This document shows positions 59,672 through 64,000 of a stretch of DNA of 64,000 nt, piece after piece. The DNA is taken from positions 21,664,011 to 21,728,010 of the forward strand of contig CM046297.1 in NCBI GenBank assembly GCA_025267735.1, written 5' to 3'. Made by a program: the position numbers and the translations under genes. The notes beneath the pieces were generated by a model. The model was not told where the DNA came from. It ran no database searches and was given only the letters and a program-made list of their open reading frames with translations. Position 1 is the stretch's first letter. Every line of letters begins with the position of its first letter. This DNA is from Mactra quadrangularis (taxonomy: Eukaryota > Mollusca > Bivalvia > Venerida > Mactridae).

Positions 59672-60034
59672 ATTCTAACATCGTAAAATACATCCGTAGA
59701 AAAGATATATTTATAGAACTATTTTTTACTGTCAGAAACGTCATGCTGTTGAAATCCACCCCAGTGCAAAGGCCGAAAATAGCATTTATTTACACAATTT
59801 TCACAGACAGGTGTTTCTTATTCCGAACAAAAAATCTTAAAATCTTAATTATAGAATAGAAACCAAATTGTAAAAGTCAACCCTTATAAACTCGGGCGCC
59901 ATTTTCGGCTTTGCGCATTTAACGTGGGGAGTAAAATTTCAACAGCCGTCACGAGCTATATTTTGTTGAATAATAAAGCATAGATGACGTCACATTAAAT
60001 AAAGCGTGAAAACGCACGTGCCTATGTTAGAATG
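59672..60034. mobile_element. element with ATTCTAACAT inverted ends, next to the hairpin
   Basis: ATTCTAACAT at 59672-59681 is inverted as ATGTTAGAAT at 60025-60034. Beyond it the sequence returns to the unit pattern ('GATAATTTGGTCCTAAT-TTACTTG'). Together with the hairpin it makes up about 535 bp that units 1 to 3 lack. TGACGTCA occurs inside. No coding frame. Confidence 0.55.
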
Positions 60035-61100
60035 ATAATTTGGTCCTAATATTACTTGTGATAGACTTCTGTTTTTCTTTGTTCAAATGAACAAATTTAT
60101 TTGTATTTAATAAATTTCTTCTTAATTAATATTTGCACAATTTTGTGTGTTATTGGAACACCTCTTTGTAAAACATATTTGATACAAATAAACGTCTTGA
60201 TGAAAAAAATGTTGCCAATTTTTTTAAATGCTTTTGCTTTAAAGACCCAGAATACGTTGGCTTATGTATTGTTTATACTAAATATCAATACATCTTAAAG
60301 CCTATAGATGTGACCCTGACAGAATAAAAGTAAGGACACATGTCACAAAAAGCAAATAGACAGTTTTGTGCTTTTGTAGAGAACATTCGAGCTTTAGAGG
60401 TTTTCTTAAAACTCTGTATATATTTACACTGTTTGTAGTTCCGCCAAAAGTCGCAACGACGCAAATGGTGTCAATTCACCTGACGGTTTTTACGCTGACG
60501 CTAAACGCAACACAATAATTAATTGACGTGAAATGTTGCAACATATGAATATAAACGTCGCACCTGGTGTGAAGATTTAGTATCAAACAGCGAAGTTGTC
60601 TGCATTGCGACTATGTCTTCTGTGCAAATACGAAGTAAAACGTCGTTTGCTACGTTTAGCGTCATATACGACTGTAGCGGCGATGCGACGTTTAGCGACG
60701 CTTCACTAATTCCTGCACAAAGTCAATGTTTCACGACAATTGATTATTTATGATTAAAGCCCTTGGGCATTTGTATAAAATGCAAATGTAAATCTGTGCA
60801 AGAAATAACATTACTATATACTTTATGATTTACGAATTTACTTTTGGTGACTGTAGAAGCTTGTTCTCATCAAGGGAAGTAACCGCTGGTATGACTTTAT
60901 AGAAAATCTTGCCTTCAATTGCAAATATCATTTTTTCTAATGCTTAATAAAAGGAAAGTATTTAATATTAAGATAAATGCCGTATCAAAACATATGGTCA
61001 TTTTACGGTGACCAACACACCTAACCTAGCTTTTCCGGACTTTTGTCTTTAACCAGTACTCACCTACCCTCCAAAAGGTAAGCAAAATATTCCATATACC

Positions 61101-61320
61101 AGCACCGTCTTCAGTTACTACTGTTAGCTAACGTTACGTTACGGGGAAAACTCAAACAGAAGACAACTCAACCCGTGCATAACTCAAATCAAAATTGGGA
61201 CAACTCAAACTGTTAGTAGGGGATTGAGTTGTCTCGGGTTGAGTTGTCTTTGGGTTGAGTTGTTCCGACACTTCCGTTACGGAACGTTTCGGAACGTTCA
61301 TGGTAACTGAACACACTGCT
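61101..61320. mobile_element. MITE, CAACTCAA-rich family, copy B, with empty site in unit 3
   Basis: Left end 'TTCAGTTACTACTGTTAGC' and right end 'CATGGTAACTGAACAC' are inverted relatives. The interior has repeated 'CAACTCAA' and 'GGTTGAGTTGTC' words. Unit 3 at 52711-52727 ('TTCCATATAC' then 'GTTCTTTAAG') lacks it. Copy A lies at 12948. Confidence 0.7.
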
Positions 61321-62189
61321 TATCTATGTAGGAAATCAAGATAATTGTCAAATTTTAATGGAAAGACATTTAACTTGTAGGAATGAGACTTGAGCTAGCA
61401 CTAACTTTATGGCGATACATTCGAAATATTGCGCGCAGCCGACTGTGCCGCGGACTATGATCACCCCTGCTACTTGTATTAATTTAAAGCAAACCTTGTC
61501 TATTTCAGTGTAAATATCCAGTTGGCTTTTTTAATTATAATGAATAGTTTTTGTTATTTGTCTATCTTTGGCAATCAATAAACAAGGCGTCAATTATAAT
61601 TGATGTTTTTTTCATTGGCAATATTTCGTAATGAGCTTTTAAAATATATACATATTTGCTTAATGGAGGCGAGTACAAAGGATTTTAATTGGATGATGAC
61701 ATTCGAAAAACATTAATTAAATGATTAATCAACGATAATGACGCGATTCTGTTTGAATATAATTACTATAAAAAGAAATAATTGCTTATTTGTTAAATTA
61801 TTAATTTTATTTATTCATTTATTTTTTAGTGTTTTAGTTGTTTTCTGTTTAAAGGCGGCAATTAGAATCGGCTTTGTTCTGAATAAGTACATTAAAGCCA
61901 AATATAAAACCGTCTCTTATTGTTAAAGGTAGACAACTATTTGCTCTCTGTGTATTTTTGGTAAATGATTAATAAACGGCAGTGTATTGCTCTTACTAAT
62001 TACACAGACAATACATAATATTAAAATATTAATTGGTTTTCCACATGATTTTGTCTGTTTGTAATAGCGTGTAACTCAGGTTTCCATTTGGTTAGGTTGG
62101 CATTATGTTTGTCCACAGTCATCATGGAGGACAGTTCACCAAACTGATGTTACTGCAATGCACTTTGGTGCATTACAGGAAGCAGTAGA

Positions 62190-62405
62190 AACTGTGGTCT
62201 AGTGGTAGGACCAGCTCATTATGATCGAGAGTTCCCGGGTTAGATTCCCTCTAGGGGCTTTGCTAATCTTCTTGAGCATGAAATAAACCTACCGTTGCAC
62301 CATTTTATACAAATGGGTACTGTGAGGAATTGCCTGCCTAAATGCGATTTCATTGGTCAAGGGTTAAAGTACAAGATAGTAAAGTCGGCTGATCGTATAC
62401 ATGAA
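62190..62405 (+). mobile_element. tRNA-derived SINE (family C), second copy
   Basis: A-box-like 'TGTGGTCTAGTGGTAGGACC', B-box region 'GGGTTAGATTCCC', then 'CTTGAGCATGAAATAAACCT' and 'AAATGGGTACTGTGAGG', matching the element at 52925 but more diverged. Confidence 0.7.
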
Positions 62406-62409
62406 TGCT

Positions 62410-62999
62410 AAACAATGCGGTGGGTTAAAATGTGATTGAGACCAACGTGAAGCTGACTATCCAATATTTACCAGTCCAATGTCGTAACCATTCAGGAACA
62501 CTCGCTCGATCGACGATTGCAAGGTACGAACCCATGATTACATATAAGTGAGTTTAACTCATTTGATTTCATGGACCGCACAACGCTTTAGAAGATGTGT
62601 CTTTTCTTTAAAGTTATCAACAAATCTTCATAAATGTTTTAAACAGTAGATACTTGCTAGTCTAGCTATCAACAAATCTGAAGTTTCGTCCAAACTGACA
62701 GGGAGTAGTGTTAATCTGAACGCATAACTGATAAATAAGTAGTCGCATTCATCCTTGTAAAAATGACATCTAAATGTTAGTCAGCCAATGTGCGCCATCT
62801 GTGGGTGCGTTTTGGCGTTAGCATTTTAAACCGAAAGCTCGATTCGTTTTAGAAATTACTACTTAGACACACCACATGAGCTTCTTTAGAAAAGACAGAA
62901 ACGCCAAGAAGCGGGTTCTGTAAGTCGGTTGCCGCACGTAGTTCGTAGTAAATGTTAAAATTATGTTGTTCCATATGCATTCATTTGTTTTGCTTATCT
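62410..62999. other. spacer before gene 5
   Basis: It includes the decayed SINE D head 'GACCAACGTGAAGCTGACTATCC' (minus strand) at 62440-62500, which corresponds to the one at 53840 in unit 3. No gene recognised. Confidence 0.45.
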
Positions 63000-63255
63000 G
63001 ATTGAGAGGTAGAACGTTCAATTTCCGAATTTCCGCATTCTTTCGTAGAGCTTGGTCATAAAATATTTTCTACAGCCTTCCACCATTTCTAAATCTTGTT
63101 GGGCAGTTGTCAGTTAATGGCCAAAATATGCGTCTAGTTACTGGTTAACACTTAAATCCAGATATTTTGTCTTTTATGGAAAGATGAGTATGTTGCTTGA
63201 ATGCTGTGATATGATCTATACAATGTATTGTTACAGCGTTAAACCCAACCCAAAA
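63000..63255 (+). mobile_element. SINE family A, strongly decayed
   Basis: The body words 'GAGCTTGGTCATAAAATATT', 'GGGCAGTTGTCAGTTA', 'ACTGGTTAACACTTAAATCC' and the end 'TACAGCGTTAAACCCAACCC' remain, while the tRNA-like head is lost. Confidence 0.7.
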
Positions 63256-63545
63256 GGTATGCATAGAATATGAAAACAAATAAAATTATTAAACTCAAAA
63301 TAATTCAATTTGGTAGTTTTACATTAATTTGTATAATTGGAAAACACATATAACTAATTGTCTATATACGGAACAATTTGCACAAGCGCTTTTACAAATA
63401 ATGTTAAGTGTTTAATTAAACCGCATTGTTCACGCTCTCAGTAATTGTTGATGAAACTACTGCACACGCGCATTAGATTTCAAACTTCGGAGTAATATTT
63501 CATTCTTGAACGGTAGCGATACCTAGTAAGACATTTAATTTAACC

Positions 63546-64000
63546 ATGGAAGGCTCTTCACTCCGACATCTTGGCGGCTTGGTTTTACTTAAGGGTATAC
63601 GGGCGTTCTTGATTTGCACGACTCTTCTTTACATTTCTACGACAAATTGTGTTTTAAACAACACAATTCCGAATTATTTTCATTCCCAAAGACTGGAAGG
63701 GTTTGAGTTCAGGACCATTGCTGGAATAACCGTTGAATCCTGCTGGAATGAATGTAGATCACGAAAATTTTGCAAATCAGTGAATTACCATTCTTTATAT
63801 TTTATGTGTGAACTTAATTCAGAGACGAAAGACGACCTCTTAGGAAGGTTACTAGTTCCGAAGAAAAATTATGAATATTTTGATGACTCCAATTGGCTTG
63901 AACATGATTGCGGTTGTTCAGAAAGAGAAGTCTGTCGCAACTACGGCCTAGGTAATGAATGCAAGTTTGAAGAATGCCTACCGAAAACACCAAACATTAC
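63546..64000 (+). CDS. divergent PAN-domain protein, fifth family member (partial, runs off the window)
   Basis: The ATG at 63546 (context AACCATGG, close to the animal start consensus) opens a frame that stays open for 151 codons to the window end. A hydrophobic segment near residues 20-33 looks like a signal peptide. A PAN-type pattern follows ('SCWNECRSRKFCKSVNYHSLYFMCEL'), then 'CGCSEREVCRNYGLGNECKFEEC', which aligns with the Cys-rich link before the first sushi domain of copies 1-4. Primary sequence is far from the other four, so it is an old paralogue. Whether it is also single-exon and full length cannot be seen here. Confidence 0.82.
   Translation, partial: MEGSSLRHLGGLVLLKGIRAFLICTTLLYISTTNCVLNNTIPNYFHSQRLEGFEFRTIAGITVESCWNECRSRKFCKSVNYHSLYFMCELNSETKDDLLGRLLVPKKNYEYFDDSNWLEHDCGCSEREVCRNYGLGNECKFEECLPKTPNI

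Larger units (their letters stand above)
54130..62760 (+). repeat. tandem duplication unit 4 (gene copy 4)
   Basis: It begins with the 'TATATTGCAA-AA' and 'CCGCGGTAATTTTATTTGAC' match to 47885 and ends with sequences matching 53480-54100. It is enlarged compared with unit 3 by the satellite insertion, the local duplication, the hairpin element and a MITE. Confidence 0.7.

Overview
The window is AT-rich animal nuclear DNA: spliced genes with GT/AG introns, tRNA-derived SINEs, MITEs, non-LTR tails and a long pentanucleotide satellite. An animal-type chitin synthase with a large N-terminal membrane domain, plus an expanded family of secreted PAN/sushi proteins, suggests a lophotrochozoan, most likely a bivalve mollusc. 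That taxonomic call is inference. All recognisable genes lie on the + strand.

Layout. 1-11135 is intergenic and repeat-bearing: diverged tandem units, tRNA-SINEs at 4008-4305, 6320-6540 and 9722-10031, and a 420-bp MITE with 49-bp inverted ends at 8832-9251. 11136-29797 is one chitin synthase gene. I resolve 21 coding exons by splice sites and phase continuity (14609-29797) and propose a short first coding exon at 11136-11198; joined, they give about 1829 codons. A Tc1-type transposase relic and a MITE sit in intron 1. Intron 4 holds a possible alternative terminal exon. 29798-31850 is 3'UTR and spacer.

31850-64000 is a tandem array of single-exon genes for secreted proteins: signal peptide, PAN/apple, sushi, sushi-like, EB/EGF-like, PAN/apple. 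Four full copies lie at 33380, 44265, 48803 and 57375. A divergent fifth member starts at 63546 and runs off the window. Each copy sits in a multi-kilobase duplicated unit whose flanks also align. A retrotransposon tail shared only by copies 1 and 2, and a two-residue insertion shared only by copies 3 and 4, give the order ((1,2),(3,4)). A near-identical coding tract shared by copies 2 and 4 contradicts this and points to gene conversion. TATA boxes at matching distances precede copies 1 and 2; this promoter-proximal block is degenerate in copy 4 and deleted in copy 3.

Comparing duplicated units also gives filled/empty-site evidence for several mobile elements: a SINE at 52925, a satellite-tailed insertion at 54206, a hairpin element at 59501 and a MITE at 61101. 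Chitin synthase makes extracellular chitin, and the array encodes cysteine-rich secreted proteins. A shared role in an extracellular matrix is possible, but nothing in the sequence proves it.
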